This document shows, piece after piece, positions 36,559-45,352 of a DNA stretch of 64,000 bases. The first letter of the stretch is position 1. Each line of letters opens with the position of its first letter. The DNA comes from Eubacterium sp. AF36-5BH (GTDB lineage: Bacteria; Bacillota; Clostridia; Lachnospirales; Lachnospiraceae). The stretch lies in assembly GCF_003460505.1 (NCBI RefSeq), contig NZ_QTVG01000005.1:62001-126000 (forward strand). Direction: 5' to 3'. Both the position numbers and the translations under genes were made by a program. The notes below the pieces were generated by a model. That model had not been told where the DNA came from. It did not search any database and saw only the letters and a list, made by a program, of their open reading frames with translations.

Positions 36559-36645
36559 TTTATTTATGACGTAAGAAAATTTTCTGTAATTTCTTGCTAC
36601 ATAAATAAATGTTCCCCTAGGGATGCACATTTGTTTAAAAGAAAT
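36559..36645 (+). repeat. CTAGGG repeat, copy B
   Basis: GTTCCCCTAGGGATGCACAT (36611-36630) matches copies A and C. The part before it (36569-36602) keeps a degenerate inverted repeat GTAAGAAAATT...AATTTCTTGCTAC that is perfect in copy C. The GGATGCAC...AAAAGAAA part is shared with C. It sits between the recN terminator and spoIVB. Confidence 0.65.
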
Positions 36646-36666
36646 TAGTAATTTGGAGGTTATGTT

Positions 36667-37893
36667 ATGAGAAAAATATATAGAAATACAATTATTGCAT
36701 CTATATGTATTGCTGTTTTAATAATAGTTGTTTCAGTAATTTGGAATGTACAGAAAAATCTTCCAAATACTATTTTTGTTAATTCAAATGATAATGCTAA
36801 TTATGAATTTGGGATCCCTGTTTCTTTAAATATTAATAAATCTACCGGAAAGGATAAAATAACTCTTACTGGCAAGAATAATATAATTACGGGAAAAGTA
36901 GGCTCTTATACGGGAAAATATAAGCTTTTCGGGATTCTTCCTGTAAAAAATACAAAAGTAAATGTTATTGATAAAACTTATGTTTATCCTGTTGGTCTTC
37001 CTATAGGGCTTTATTTAAAAACTCAGGGTGTGATGGTAATTGGTAGTGGATGTTTTGAAAATGTTAAAGGAGAAAAAATAAATCCTGCCAAGGATAAAAT
37101 TGAATCCGGAGATTATATTATAAAATTTAATGAGCATATAATAAGTAATAAGGCACAATTAGTTTATTTGATTAAGGAAAATAAGAATAAACCGGTTGTT
37201 TTTACTATAAAATCAAATAGTGGAATTAAGTTAGTGAAACTAAAACCTGTTAAATCAAAAAATGGCAATTATATGTTTGGCATCTGGGTTAGAGATGATT
37301 CTCAGGGAATTGGAACAATGTCTTTTATTTATGAGAATAAATATTTTGCCCTAGGTCATGGAATAAGTGACATTGATACAGGTAAGCTTTTGTCCTCAAA
37401 AAATGGTTCTATTTATAATGCAAATATTTGGGGAATTAAAAAGGGACAAAAGGGAGAGCCGGGTGGTCTTCTGGGAAGCATTATATACAATAATGAAAAT
37501 TATTTAGGAACCATAAAGTCTAATAACAATTGTGGTATTAATGGCGAGATGCAATATAATCTTGTAAAAAAATACAAATTAAAGAAAATGGAAATGGCAT
37601 TAGGAAATAATGTGCATACAGGAAAAGCAAAGATTCAACTTATTTGGGACAATAAAGCCACTTGGTACAATATAGAAATCTTAAAAGTAAGTAGAACAAA
37701 TAAAGAAAAAAATATGATTGTTAAGATTACCGATAAGAATTTATTAAAAAAGACAAATGGAATTGTTCAGGGCATGAGTGGTTGTCCTATTGAACAGGAC
37801 GGAAAAATAATAGGAGCAGTAACACATGTATTAGTCAACGACTCTACAAAAGGATACGGTATATTTGCAGAAAATATGTTTCTTGCAAATTAA
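36667..37893 (+). CDS. spoIVB: SpoIVB serine peptidase (stage IV sporulation)
   Basis: Forespore-made S55 peptidase that cleaves SpoIVFA and so triggers pro-sigma-K processing in the mother cell. One N-terminal membrane helix (residues 9-27), a PDZ domain (about 105-195), and the S55 domain with His231 in ALGHGISDID and Ser371 in GMSGCPIEQDG. 408 residues, normal. GGAGG precedes the ATG. In Bacillus the next gene is spo0A; here another gene comes between. Confidence 0.95.
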   Translation: MRKIYRNTIIASICIAVLIIVVSVIWNVQKNLPNTIFVNSNDNANYEFGIPVSLNINKSTGKDKITLTGKNNIITGKVGSYTGKYKLFGILPVKNTKVNVIDKTYVYPVGLPIGLYLKTQGVMVIGSGCFENVKGEKINPAKDKIESGDYIIKFNEHIISNKAQLVYLIKENKNKPVVFTIKSNSGIKLVKLKPVKSKNGNYMFGIWVRDDSQGIGTMSFIYENKYFALGHGISDIDTGKLLSSKNGSIYNANIWGIKKGQKGEPGGLLGSIIYNNENYLGTIKSNNNCGINGEMQYNLVKKYKLKKMEMALGNNVHTGKAKIQLIWDNKATWYNIEILKVSRTNKEKNMIVKITDKNLLKKTNGIVQGMSGCPIEQDGKIIGAVTHVLVNDSTKGYGIFAENMFLAN

Positions 37894-37998
37894 TTTGATT
37901 TATAAAAATATTTCAAAAGAAAAAATGAATATTTCATATATAAATAAGTCGGAAAATGTAGTATAATGTATAAATAAACAAATTTAAGGAGACCTAAA

Positions 37999-38766
37999 AT
38001 GGCAAGAAATAATACAGAAATTGTATATAAAATAGAAGAAATGATAAAAAAATATAACAAAAAACCTGAAAAGAAGGTTAAGAAAAAAGATATTGTAGAT
38101 TTATTGCAAAAAGCAGATATCATTATGGCGATGAAGAGTGATTTTGAAGATGCTTCTTTGTCATATGAAACTATAGAGGGTGTTTCAATGAAACCTGACA
38201 TTGTGAAAGATGGTGGAAGAAGCAGATTGCTTCCGGTATTCACATCTTATGCACAGATACCTGATGATTATATGGAAAATTTTTCATTTGTAAAGGTTTC
38301 TGCAACATACGCATATAATTTTATGAATGAATGTGAAGAGTTAAACGGTATGGTTCTTAATCCGTTTACAGAATATAATTTAGAACTTAGAAAGAAACAT
38401 CAGACGTCAGGAGAAAACCTGGCTGCAACAAAGCATTACAAAACTCCAAAGAAGGCTGCTGCAAAGTCTGTGGAAAATGAAGTTCAGGCAATGATTATTT
38501 ATAACAATAAGAAATATCAGATTAATAGAATTCCGTTTACAATTGGAAGAGAAAATGCAAATATTGTTGTGCCGGAAACTTACATATCTAAGATTCACGT
38601 GGTTATTTCATGTAAGGATGGAAAATACCGTATTGCAGATTATGATTCAACTAACGGAACTAAGGTTAATGGTACACAGCTACGTCCGAAAGTATATTAC
38701 GAACTTAGAGACGGCTATAGAATTGAACTTGCTGAAAAGGAAGAAATGGTAGTGTACATTAACTAA
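37999..38766 (+). CDS. SseB-like / FHA domain fusion protein
   Basis: The C-terminal third (residues 163-255) is a forkhead-associated domain with the phosphothreonine-binding residues FTIGRENANIVV, YISKIHVVI and DSTNGTKVNG. The middle (about 32-133) resembles the SseB N-terminal domain: SRLLPVFTSYAQIPD then GMVLNPFTEYNLEL. A basic Lys/Ala linker (134-162) joins them, and the first 30 residues are Lys-rich. There is no membrane segment. 255 residues, AGGAG upstream. It lies between spoIVB and spo0A, replacing the usual adjacency. FHA presence implies Ser/Thr-kinase signalling; the ligand is unknown and the SseB assignment is my reading. Confidence 0.75.
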   Translation: MARNNTEIVYKIEEMIKKYNKKPEKKVKKKDIVDLLQKADIIMAMKSDFEDASLSYETIEGVSMKPDIVKDGGRSRLLPVFTSYAQIPDDYMENFSFVKVSATYAYNFMNECEELNGMVLNPFTEYNLELRKKHQTSGENLAATKHYKTPKKAAAKSVENEVQAMIIYNNKKYQINRIPFTIGRENANIVVPETYISKIHVVISCKDGKYRIADYDSTNGTKVNGTQLRPKVYYELRDGYRIELAEKEEMVVYIN

Positions 38767-38792
38767 GAAAATATTGACATTATTTTAAAAAA

Positions 38793-38874
38793 ATCGACAT
38801 TTATATATGGTTTTTATAAGCTTTTTTACATTTTTTAACACTGTGAAAAAATATATGTAAACTTAATTGTCGAA
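38793..38874 (+). promoter_or_regulatory. Spo0A (0A) boxes upstream of spo0A
   Basis: TGTCGAA at 38868-38874 is an exact 0A box. A second, reverse-oriented site ATCGACA (38793-38799) matches six of seven positions. Together they suggest Spo0A~P feeds back on its own gene. A sigma-H promoter is expected but I cannot place one with proper spacing. Confidence 0.6.
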
Positions 38875-38987
38875 AAAAGGATTTTTATGCGAATTCTTTA
38901 AGTTGAATATCTTCATCTAACAAACTATAATCTTCTTTGTCAAAAGAATTTAAACAGTGCTGTGTTTTGACAAAATTAGGAGGAATG

Positions 38988-39836
38988 ATGAACACGAACT
39001 TAAATAATCGCAATATAAATAAAACATATACCGGAAACTCAGAAAAAATATCTGTTATTATTGTTGATGACAATGAAAAAGTAATCGAAAACATAGATTC
39101 AGCATTATCAAAAGATACAGCAATTCAGATTATTGGTAAGGCTAAAAATGGTCAGGAGGCTTATGAATTAATAAGAAAGTCAACACCTGATGTTGTTATT
39201 TTAGATTTAATTATGCCAAAGATGGATGGCTTATCGTTAATGAATAAGGTTAATGATGATGGTGCAATGATTAAGATGCCTTTTTTCATTATAACTTCAG
39301 CAATTAGTAATGAGAATGTTATTCAGGATGCATTTGGTTATGGCGCAGGGTATTATTTACTAAAACCATTTGAAACAAATATGATAGCAGATAGGGTAAA
39401 AGGTGTAAAATCATACAACAAGAGAATACCTGAAACTAAAAAAATTATTGGTGCAGGAGAAGATAGAAAACATTTTATGGAGCGTAACATTGAAAATGAT
39501 GTTACATCAATTATTCATGATGTTGGAGTGCCTGCACACATTAAGGGATATCAGTATTTAAGGGAAGCAATTATTATGTCGGTAAATGACAATGAAATGC
39601 TTAATTCCATTACGAAAATATTGTATCCTTCAATTGCAAAAAAATTCCAGACAACATCCAGCAGAGTTGAAAGAGCCATAAGACATGCTATTGAAGTGGC
39701 ATGGAATCGTGGAAGAATGGATACTATTGATGAGTTGTTTGGATATACTATAAATGCAGAAAAAGGTAAGCCTACAAACTCTGAATTTATAGCATTAATA
39801 GCTGATAAGATTAGACTTGAATACAAATGTAGATAA
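38988..39836 (+). CDS. spo0A: Spo0A, master response regulator of sporulation
   Basis: Phosphorylated Spo0A commits the cell to sporulate. A receiver domain spans about residues 20-140 with the acidic pair IIVDDNE and phospho-acceptor Asp73 in [13 protein letters not shown], plus the Lys of LLKPFE. The C-terminal DNA-binding domain contains [17 protein letters not shown], the recognition helix shared by all Spo0A. 282 residues, with a 19-residue Asn-rich N-terminal extension. AGGAGG at 38978-38983 is four bases from ATG 38988 and only one from ATG 38985. Confidence 0.97.
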   Translation: MNTNLNNRNINKTYTGNSEKISVIIVDDNEKVIENIDSALSKDTAIQIIGKAKNGQEAYELIRKSTPDVVILDLIMPKMDGLSLMNKVNDDGAMIKMPFFIITSAISNENVIQDAFGYGAGYYLLKPFETNMIADRVKGVKSYNKRIPETKKIIGAGEDRKHFMERNIENDVTSIIHDVGVPAHIKGYQYLREAIIMSVNDNEMLNSITKILYPSIAKKFQTTSSRVERAIRHAIEVAWNRGRMDTIDELFGYTINAEKGKPTNSEFIALIADKIRLEYKCR

Positions 39837-39878
39837 TTAAGCATATAATACAAAAGAATTAATCTGGAGGAGGAAGAT

Positions 39879-41321
39879 ATGAAGAAGATATTATTTGCAG
39901 CATCAGAATGTGTACCTTTTATTAAAACAGGGGGATTGGCAGACGTTGTAGGTTCTTTACCAAAGTGTTTTGACAAAGAAAAATATGATGTTAGAGTTAT
40001 GATTCCAAATTATATGTGTATTGACCATAAATGGAAAGAAAAAATGACTTATGTTGATCATTTTTATATGGACTTATGCTGGAGAAGACAGTACGTTGGA
40101 ATTATGGAAATGGAATATGAAGGAGTTAAATTCTACTTCATTGATAATGAATATTATTTTTCAGGAGAGAGACCATACAGTGATCCAAGATATGATTTAG
40201 AGAAGTTTGCTTTCTTTTCAAGAGCAGTATTATCGGCTCTTCCAGTAATAGATTTCAGACCGGATATTATACATTGCCATGATTATCATACAGGTTTAAT
40301 TCCTGTTTATTTGAAAGACAGTTTTGCCAATGGAGAATTCTATCAGGGCATTAAGTCTATTATGACTATACATAACTTAAAGTTCCAGGGTGTTTGGGAT
40401 ATTGATACAATCAAGGATCTAGCAGGTTTATCTGATTATTATTTCACATCAGATAAGTTAAAAGATTACGATAATGGTAATTACCTTAAGGGTGGTATTG
40501 TATATGCAGATATGGTTACTACAGTTAGTGATACTTATGCAGAAGAAATAAAAACACCTTTCTTTGGAGAAGGTCTTGATGGATTAATGAGAGCAAGATC
40601 TAATTGTCTTAGAGGTATTGTAAATGGTATTGATTATGATGAATATAATCCGGCTACAGATAAATTAATTGCAAAGAATTTCAGCAAAGATAATTTCCGA
40701 AGAGAAAAAGTTAAGAATAAAACAGCTTTACAGAAAGAGTTAGGCTTGGAAGTAAATCCTAAGAAGATGATGATAGGTTTGGTAAGCAGACTTACAGACC
40801 AAAAAGGTTTAGATTTGGTATCCTGTGTTATGGATGAAATGTGTCAGGATGAACTTCAGTTTGTTATTCTTGGTACAGGTGAAGAAAGATATGAGAATAT
40901 GTTCAGACATTTTGACTGGAAATATGGAAAAGATGTTTCTGCTAATATATATTATTCTGAAGAACTTTCTCATAAAATATATGCAGCCTGTGATGCTTTC
41001 TTAATGCCATCATTGTTTGAACCATGTGGATTAAGTCAGTTAATGAGCATGAGATACGGTACATTACCTATTGTTAGGGAAACAGGTGGCTTGAAAGATA
41101 CAGTAGAACCTTATAATGAATATGAAAATACAGGTACTGGATTCTCATTTAAGAATTATAACGCACATGAGATGATGGGAACTGTTAGATATGCAGAGCA
41201 TATTTATTATGATAAGAAGCGCGATTGGAATAAGATGGTGGATAGAGCCATGGAAGTAGATTATTCATGGAATACATCAGCTAAGAAATACGAAAAATTA
41301 TATGACGAATTAATCGGATAA
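39879..41321 (+). CDS. glgA: Glycogen synthase (ADP-glucose, GT5)
   Basis: Extends alpha-1,4-glucan from ADP-glucose. The N-terminal FIKTGGLADVVGSLP is the Lys-Thr-Gly-Gly-Leu nucleotide-sugar motif. LVSRLTDQKGLDLV and MPSLFEPCGLSQLMSMRYG complete the GT-B active site. 480 residues. GGAGG precedes the ATG. No other glg gene adjoins it. Glycogen stores often accompany sporulation in Clostridia. Confidence 0.96.
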   Translation: MKKILFAASECVPFIKTGGLADVVGSLPKCFDKEKYDVRVMIPNYMCIDHKWKEKMTYVDHFYMDLCWRRQYVGIMEMEYEGVKFYFIDNEYYFSGERPYSDPRYDLEKFAFFSRAVLSALPVIDFRPDIIHCHDYHTGLIPVYLKDSFANGEFYQGIKSIMTIHNLKFQGVWDIDTIKDLAGLSDYYFTSDKLKDYDNGNYLKGGIVYADMVTTVSDTYAEEIKTPFFGEGLDGLMRARSNCLRGIVNGIDYDEYNPATDKLIAKNFSKDNFRREKVKNKTALQKELGLEVNPKKMMIGLVSRLTDQKGLDLVSCVMDEMCQDELQFVILGTGEERYENMFRHFDWKYGKDVSANIYYSEELSHKIYAACDAFLMPSLFEPCGLSQLMSMRYGTLPIVRETGGLKDTVEPYNEYENTGTGFSFKNYNAHEMMGTVRYAEHIYYDKKRDWNKMVDRAMEVDYSWNTSAKKYEKLYDELIG

Positions 41322-41386
41322 TAGTAGAACGTTTATATAAGTTTATAATTTATAATAGGGAATCTTAAGGAATTTCTATTAACTAT

Positions 41387-41417
41387 AAAAAGCAGAGCTT
41401 TTATGGCTCTGCTTTTT
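41387..41417 (+). terminator. Intrinsic terminator after glgA
   Basis: AAAAAGCAGAGC (41387-41398) pairs perfectly with GCTCTGCTTTTT (41406-41417), seven-base loop, and T-rich right arm. Confidence 0.85.
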
Positions 41418-41515
41418 AAGTACCTTCTTTTAGAATTAATATTTTATTTTTTGTTTAGGTTGTTAATATTTAGCAATATTTAGCTACATTTATATTGTCG
41501 ATATTTTGCCTTACT

Positions 41516-43246
41516 TTAGATCTCTTTTATATTGTCGATATTAGGCTCCGCAATCATGGAATAATTGGTATGATAAATAACAAATCCCGGCATTGCACCG
41601 GCAACTTTCTTTACATGCTTTTTCTGAATATAGTCTATTTCAACTTTATCCTGGTTTGAACCTTTGGAATAGAAAGCTGCAAGTCTTGCGGCCTCTTCAA
41701 AAGTGTTATCAGGCAATTCCTGATTGTTGCATTTTACAATTACATGTGAGCCAGGAAAGGATTTGCTGTGGAACCACCAGTCATTTCCAGTTGCAACTTT
41801 AAAAGTAAGATGTTCATTTTGAATATTATTTTTGCCAACGTACATATCAAAGCCATCTGATGAAATAAAGTGCAAAGGTTTGCTATTATTTTTAGCTTTC
41901 TTATTGGTATGTTTTTTCTTTATAAAACCTGTCTGAACCAATTCTTCGTTTATTGCTTTTAAGTCATCTTCAGTAGTTGCCATGTCTATTGCAACGTTAA
42001 TTGACTCAAGATAGTCAATTGAATTTTTTGTTTCGACTATAATTGTTTCCAAGGCCTCGCTGGTTCGCTTTAATTTTGAATATTTATTAAAATATTTTTT
42101 TGCGTTTTCAATAGGCGAAATAGTAGGATCCAAAGTGATTTTAACTGTTTTACCATTATAGTAGTTGACAGTTTCAAATTCTTTAGAACCTTCTTTTATT
42201 GAGTAGCCATAGGTTGTTAAAAGGTCACCATATTCTTTGAATTTGTCTTTTTTTTCTGTGTCCTTTAACTGTTTTAACTGTATGTTGTATTTTTTGTTAT
42301 CTCGCTCTAGAGCATTAGTTACAATTTTTCTTAAATCTACAGATTTCTGTCTCATTCTTGTGTATAAGTTCTTTTTAGAATAATATGTTTCAAGTAAAGT
42401 GCTTATACTTTCAAAGGATGTTGTTGTGCAGTCACTGTAAGTTGACAAAATGGTTACACCATATTCCTCAGGTTTTCCGTTTTTTTCGTAAATTGTAGGT
42501 ATAAAATCACAATTTTTAACTTTGTTAATTAGCTGATAAAAATACATCCAAACGATGTTCTGATCCCCATGTTCTAAAACATTAGCAGGCATTGATGAAT
42601 CAAATTTGCCCTCATAACAAATGTTTTCAGCAATAGTAGGACTGATACCTGTAAAAGATGTATAAATAGCTTTTGACAAAGGCATAGGCTTTGAAAAAAC
42701 TGTTTTAAAGAAAACTTCCTTTTCTACATCAAGAGGATTAAGCTTTTCAGAGGTATGAGGAATGAAATATTCTTTTCCCGGTAGAACCTGTCTGACTGAA
42801 CTCATAATTGAATTAACATGCTTAATGCTGTCCAAGATGGTTCCTTCGTTTACAAAAATAATATTGCTGTGTTTACCCATTAATTCTATGATTAAGTGTT
42901 TGGTTTTTATGTCGCCTAATTCATCTAAATGCTGTATTTCAAAATCAACAATTCGTTCCAGCCCCGGCTGGGTAATTGAAATAATACGTCCATTATTTAT
43001 ATGTTTTCTAAGAAGCATACAAAAATTAGGTGCGGTAAGAGGAGCCGGTTTGTTTTTATCTGTAAGATATATTAAAGGAAGACTTGCGTTAGCACTTATC
43101 AGTAAACGATATTGATTTTTACCATTCTTGATTGTAAGTAATAATTCATCGCTTTCTGTCTGTGCAATTTTGTATAATCTTCCATTAAGTAATTTATCAT
43201 TAAATTCTGCTACTAAAGCAGAAATGGTAACACCATCAAATGCCAT
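41516..43246 (-). CDS. rqcH: RqcH (NFACT-family ribosome quality control factor)
   Basis: Bacterial counterpart of NEMF/Rqc2: binds stalled 50S subunits with peptidyl-tRNA and drives Ala-tail addition. Older annotations call it a fibronectin-binding protein. NFACT-N starts MAFDGVTISALVAEFN; a Glu-Arg pair in PGLERIVDFE occupies the place of the essential Asp-Arg pair of the Bacillus protein. HhH and coiled-coil parts follow, and NFACT-R near the end has HFISSDGFDMYVGKNNIQN and DWWFHSKSFPGSHVI. 576 residues. AAAGGAG precedes the ATG. Confidence 0.95.
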   Translation of the reverse strand: MAFDGVTISALVAEFNDKLLNGRLYKIAQTESDELLLTIKNGKNQYRLLISANASLPLIYLTDKNKPAPLTAPNFCMLLRKHINNGRIISITQPGLERIVDFEIQHLDELGDIKTKHLIIELMGKHSNIIFVNEGTILDSIKHVNSIMSSVRQVLPGKEYFIPHTSEKLNPLDVEKEVFFKTVFSKPMPLSKAIYTSFTGISPTIAENICYEGKFDSSMPANVLEHGDQNIVWMYFYQLINKVKNCDFIPTIYEKNGKPEEYGVTILSTYSDCTTTSFESISTLLETYYSKKNLYTRMRQKSVDLRKIVTNALERDNKKYNIQLKQLKDTEKKDKFKEYGDLLTTYGYSIKEGSKEFETVNYYNGKTVKITLDPTISPIENAKKYFNKYSKLKRTSEALETIIVETKNSIDYLESINVAIDMATTEDDLKAINEELVQTGFIKKKHTNKKAKNNSKPLHFISSDGFDMYVGKNNIQNEHLTFKVATGNDWWFHSKSFPGSHVIVKCNNQELPDNTFEEAARLAAFYSKGSNQDKVEIDYIQKKHVKKVAGAMPGFVIYHTNYSMIAEPNIDNIKEI

Positions 43247-43443
43247 ATAATAATCTCCTTTAAAATTAAAAAATAAATTTTTTTACATCACACTTATTTT
43301 ATAGGTTTTTAGTGTTATTTGCAAATTATTATGTTATTAAAATTCAACATTAAAACTTGTACCTGATTTTTCTACATTTTATTAGTAAATAATATTCCTG
43401 TTTAGATGCAGTATTTGAAAAATAATATCTGTATTAAAGGGAA

Positions 43444-43497
43444 AGTGTTACTTATATTTAAGTGTAACTTGACGGTCGTGTTTATATGAATTATAAT
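43444..43497 (+). promoter_or_regulatory. yicC promoter and upstream direct repeat
   Basis: TTGACG (43469-43474), 17 bases, TATAAT (43492-43497) is a strong promoter. Just before it AAGTGTTACTT and AAGTGTAACTT form a direct repeat 17 bases apart (43444-43471), the second overlapping the -35 box, which could be a regulator site. Confidence 0.7.
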
Positions 43498-43535
43498 AAA
43501 TAGAACTGTGGATAAATGGACACAGAGGAGGAAAG

Positions 43536-44414
43536 ATGCTAAAAAGTATGACAGGATTTGGCAGAGCTGAAGTTTCTGAAGGTGATAGAAAGGTCACCGT
43601 TGAAATGAAATCTGTTAATCATAGATATTTGGAATTAGGTATAAAGGTACCTAGAAAATTAAATTTCCTTGAAGGAAATGTTCGTAATGAAATGAAAAAA
43701 TTTGTTAGCAGAGGAAAGGTTGATGTATTTATTTCCTATGAAAATCTTGGCAAAGGTGACGAATGCATAAGATACAATTCAATGCTTGCAAAAGAATATT
43801 TTGATTGTTATGAACAAATCAGCAGAGAACTTGGGTTAGAAAATGACGTAAAAACAAGTTACATAATGAGAAGTCCAGATGTAGTTACAATAGAGAATGC
43901 ACAGGATGATGAAGAGGCAATTGAAGCTTTGGTAATTAAAGCAATTGATGAAGCTGTTATTAAGCTAATAGAAACGAGAGAAGAAGAAGGCAAACGTTTA
44001 CAGGCTGATTTAATTTCAAAACTTGACGGTATGATTGAAAATGTTAAGTTTATTACAGAAAAATCCCCGGTTATTGTTGCTGAATATAAGGAAAAGATTA
44101 CAAATAAGATTCATGAACTGTTAGAAGACAGTCAAATTGATGAATCACGAATTGCTCAGGAAGTTATAGTTTTTGCTGATAAAGTATGCGTTGACGAGGA
44201 GCTTGTAAGACTAGATAGTCATATTAAGGCAATGCGCGAAGATTTGCTAAAAGGCGAAACTGTTGGAAGAAGACTTGATTTTATTGCACAGGAAATGAAC
44301 AGAGAAGCTAACACTACATTGTCCAAAACAAGTGATCCTGAAATATCAGACCATGCAATTATGTTAAAAACTGACATTGAAAAAGTCAGAGAACAAATAC
44401 AAAATATAGAATAA
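43536..44414 (+). CDS. yicC: YicC-family endoribonuclease
   Basis: MLKSMTGFGRAEVSEGDRKVTVEMKSVNHRYLE split as MLKSMTGFGRAEV and VEMKSVNHRYLE is the N-terminal hallmark; RRLDFIAQEMNREANT and SKTSDPEISDHAI form the C-terminal DUF1732 signature. Recent work describes YicC as an endoribonuclease affecting small RNAs. 292 residues. It leads the yicC-gmk-rpoZ unit. Confidence 0.95.
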   Translation: MLKSMTGFGRAEVSEGDRKVTVEMKSVNHRYLELGIKVPRKLNFLEGNVRNEMKKFVSRGKVDVFISYENLGKGDECIRYNSMLAKEYFDCYEQISRELGLENDVKTSYIMRSPDVVTIENAQDDEEAIEALVIKAIDEAVIKLIETREEEGKRLQADLISKLDGMIENVKFITEKSPVIVAEYKEKITNKIHELLEDSQIDESRIAQEVIVFADKVCVDEELVRLDSHIKAMREDLLKGETVGRRLDFIAQEMNREANTTLSKTSDPEISDHAIMLKTDIEKVREQIQNIE

Positions 44415-44427
44415 AAGAGTGTGTATT

Positions 44428-45054
44428 ATGAAAAAAGGTAAATTATTAGTAATTTCCGGTTTTTCCGGTGTTGGAAAAGGTACTGTAGTTAAGTATCTAA
44501 AGGAACATAAGGATACTTATAAGGTTTCGGTTTCAGTAACAACAAGAGAACCAAGACCAAATGAAATCCCAGGAGTTCATTATCATTATATTTCAAATGA
44601 ACAGTTTGAAACGATGATTAATGAAAACAAACTTTTAGAATATGCCGGATATGTTGATCATTATTACGGAACACCAAGAGAATTTGTAGAAACAAATCTT
44701 AACAGTGGAAATGATGTAATATTAGAAATTGAAACAAAGGGTGCTTTGCAGGTAAAGAAAAATATGCCCGAGGCAATTTTGATTTTTATATTGCCACCGA
44801 GTGCTGATGAACTTAGAAACAGATTGGTCGGTCGTAATACAGAAACAGAAGAAGTTATTAATGACCGTTTGAAAAAGGCGGCAGAAGAAACTGATAATAT
44901 GGAAAAATACGACTATTTCGTATTAAATGATGAAGTTGAAAAATGTGCAAAGCACATTGAAAATATAAAAAATGACAACAATCCTCAGTCTCTAGACATG
45001 GATTTTGTTAATCAAATAAAAAGCGAAATATTAAAATTCGCCGAAAGGAGATAA
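44428..45054 (+). CDS. gmk: Guanylate kinase
   Basis: Converts GMP to GDP. P-loop SGFSGVGKGTVVKYL near residue 10; SVTTREPRPNEIPGVHYHYI is the GMP-binding stretch; VILEIETKGALQVKK and IFILPPSADELRNRL follow. ATG 44428 gives 208 residues; GTG 44419 is in frame but five bases from the yicC stop. AAGAG is a weak SD. Confidence 0.96.
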   Translation: MKKGKLLVISGFSGVGKGTVVKYLKEHKDTYKVSVSVTTREPRPNEIPGVHYHYISNEQFETMINENKLLEYAGYVDHYYGTPREFVETNLNSGNDVILEIETKGALQVKKNMPEAILIFILPPSADELRNRLVGRNTETEEVINDRLKKAAEETDNMEKYDYFVLNDEVEKCAKHIENIKNDNNPQSLDMDFVNQIKSEILKFAERR

Positions 45055-45056
45055 AA

Positions 45057-45302
45057 ATGTTACACCCATCATATTCAGATTTAATGGCAGTAGCTAATAG
45101 TGATGTAGAGGACGGTGAACAGCCGGTTGTACAGAGCAGATATTCAATTGTTATGGCTACATCAAAGAGAGCAAGACAGATTATTGCAGGTGACCAGCCA
45201 CTTTTAGACAAGGACGCTGAAGGTATGAAACCATTGTCAATTGCTGTAGAAGAATTAGCAGAATCTAAAATTAGAATTTTAGGAGATGACGAAGAAGAAT
45301 AA
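45057..45302 (+). CDS. rpoZ: RNA polymerase omega subunit
   Basis: Eighty-one residues. MLHPSYSDLMAVAN, RYSIVMATSKRARQIIAG and KPLSIAVEELAESKI are the omega motifs in the Gram-positive form. GAAAGGAG precedes the ATG, two bases after gmk; gmk-rpoZ pairing is conserved widely. Confidence 0.96.
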   Translation: MLHPSYSDLMAVANSDVEDGEQPVVQSRYSIVMATSKRARQIIAGDQPLLDKDAEGMKPLSIAVEELAESKIRILGDDEEE

Positions 45303-45324
45303 AGTGTCAACAGACACTTTATTC
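45297..45324 (+). terminator. Perfect hairpin over the rpoZ stop codon
   Basis: GAATAAAGTGTC (45297-45308) pairs perfectly with GACACTTTATTC (45313-45324) around a four-base loop, followed by TATTTT. The left arm includes the stop codon. It likely ends or reduces transcription before rimO. Confidence 0.65.
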
Positions 45325-45352
45325 TATTTTAAAGTTTAAGGAGTTTATATTT

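Noticed and set aside
38868..38900. Sigma-H promoter before spo0A (AAAGGATTT ... GAATTC)
   Set aside because: The two parts are only a few bases apart, not the 11-12 required.
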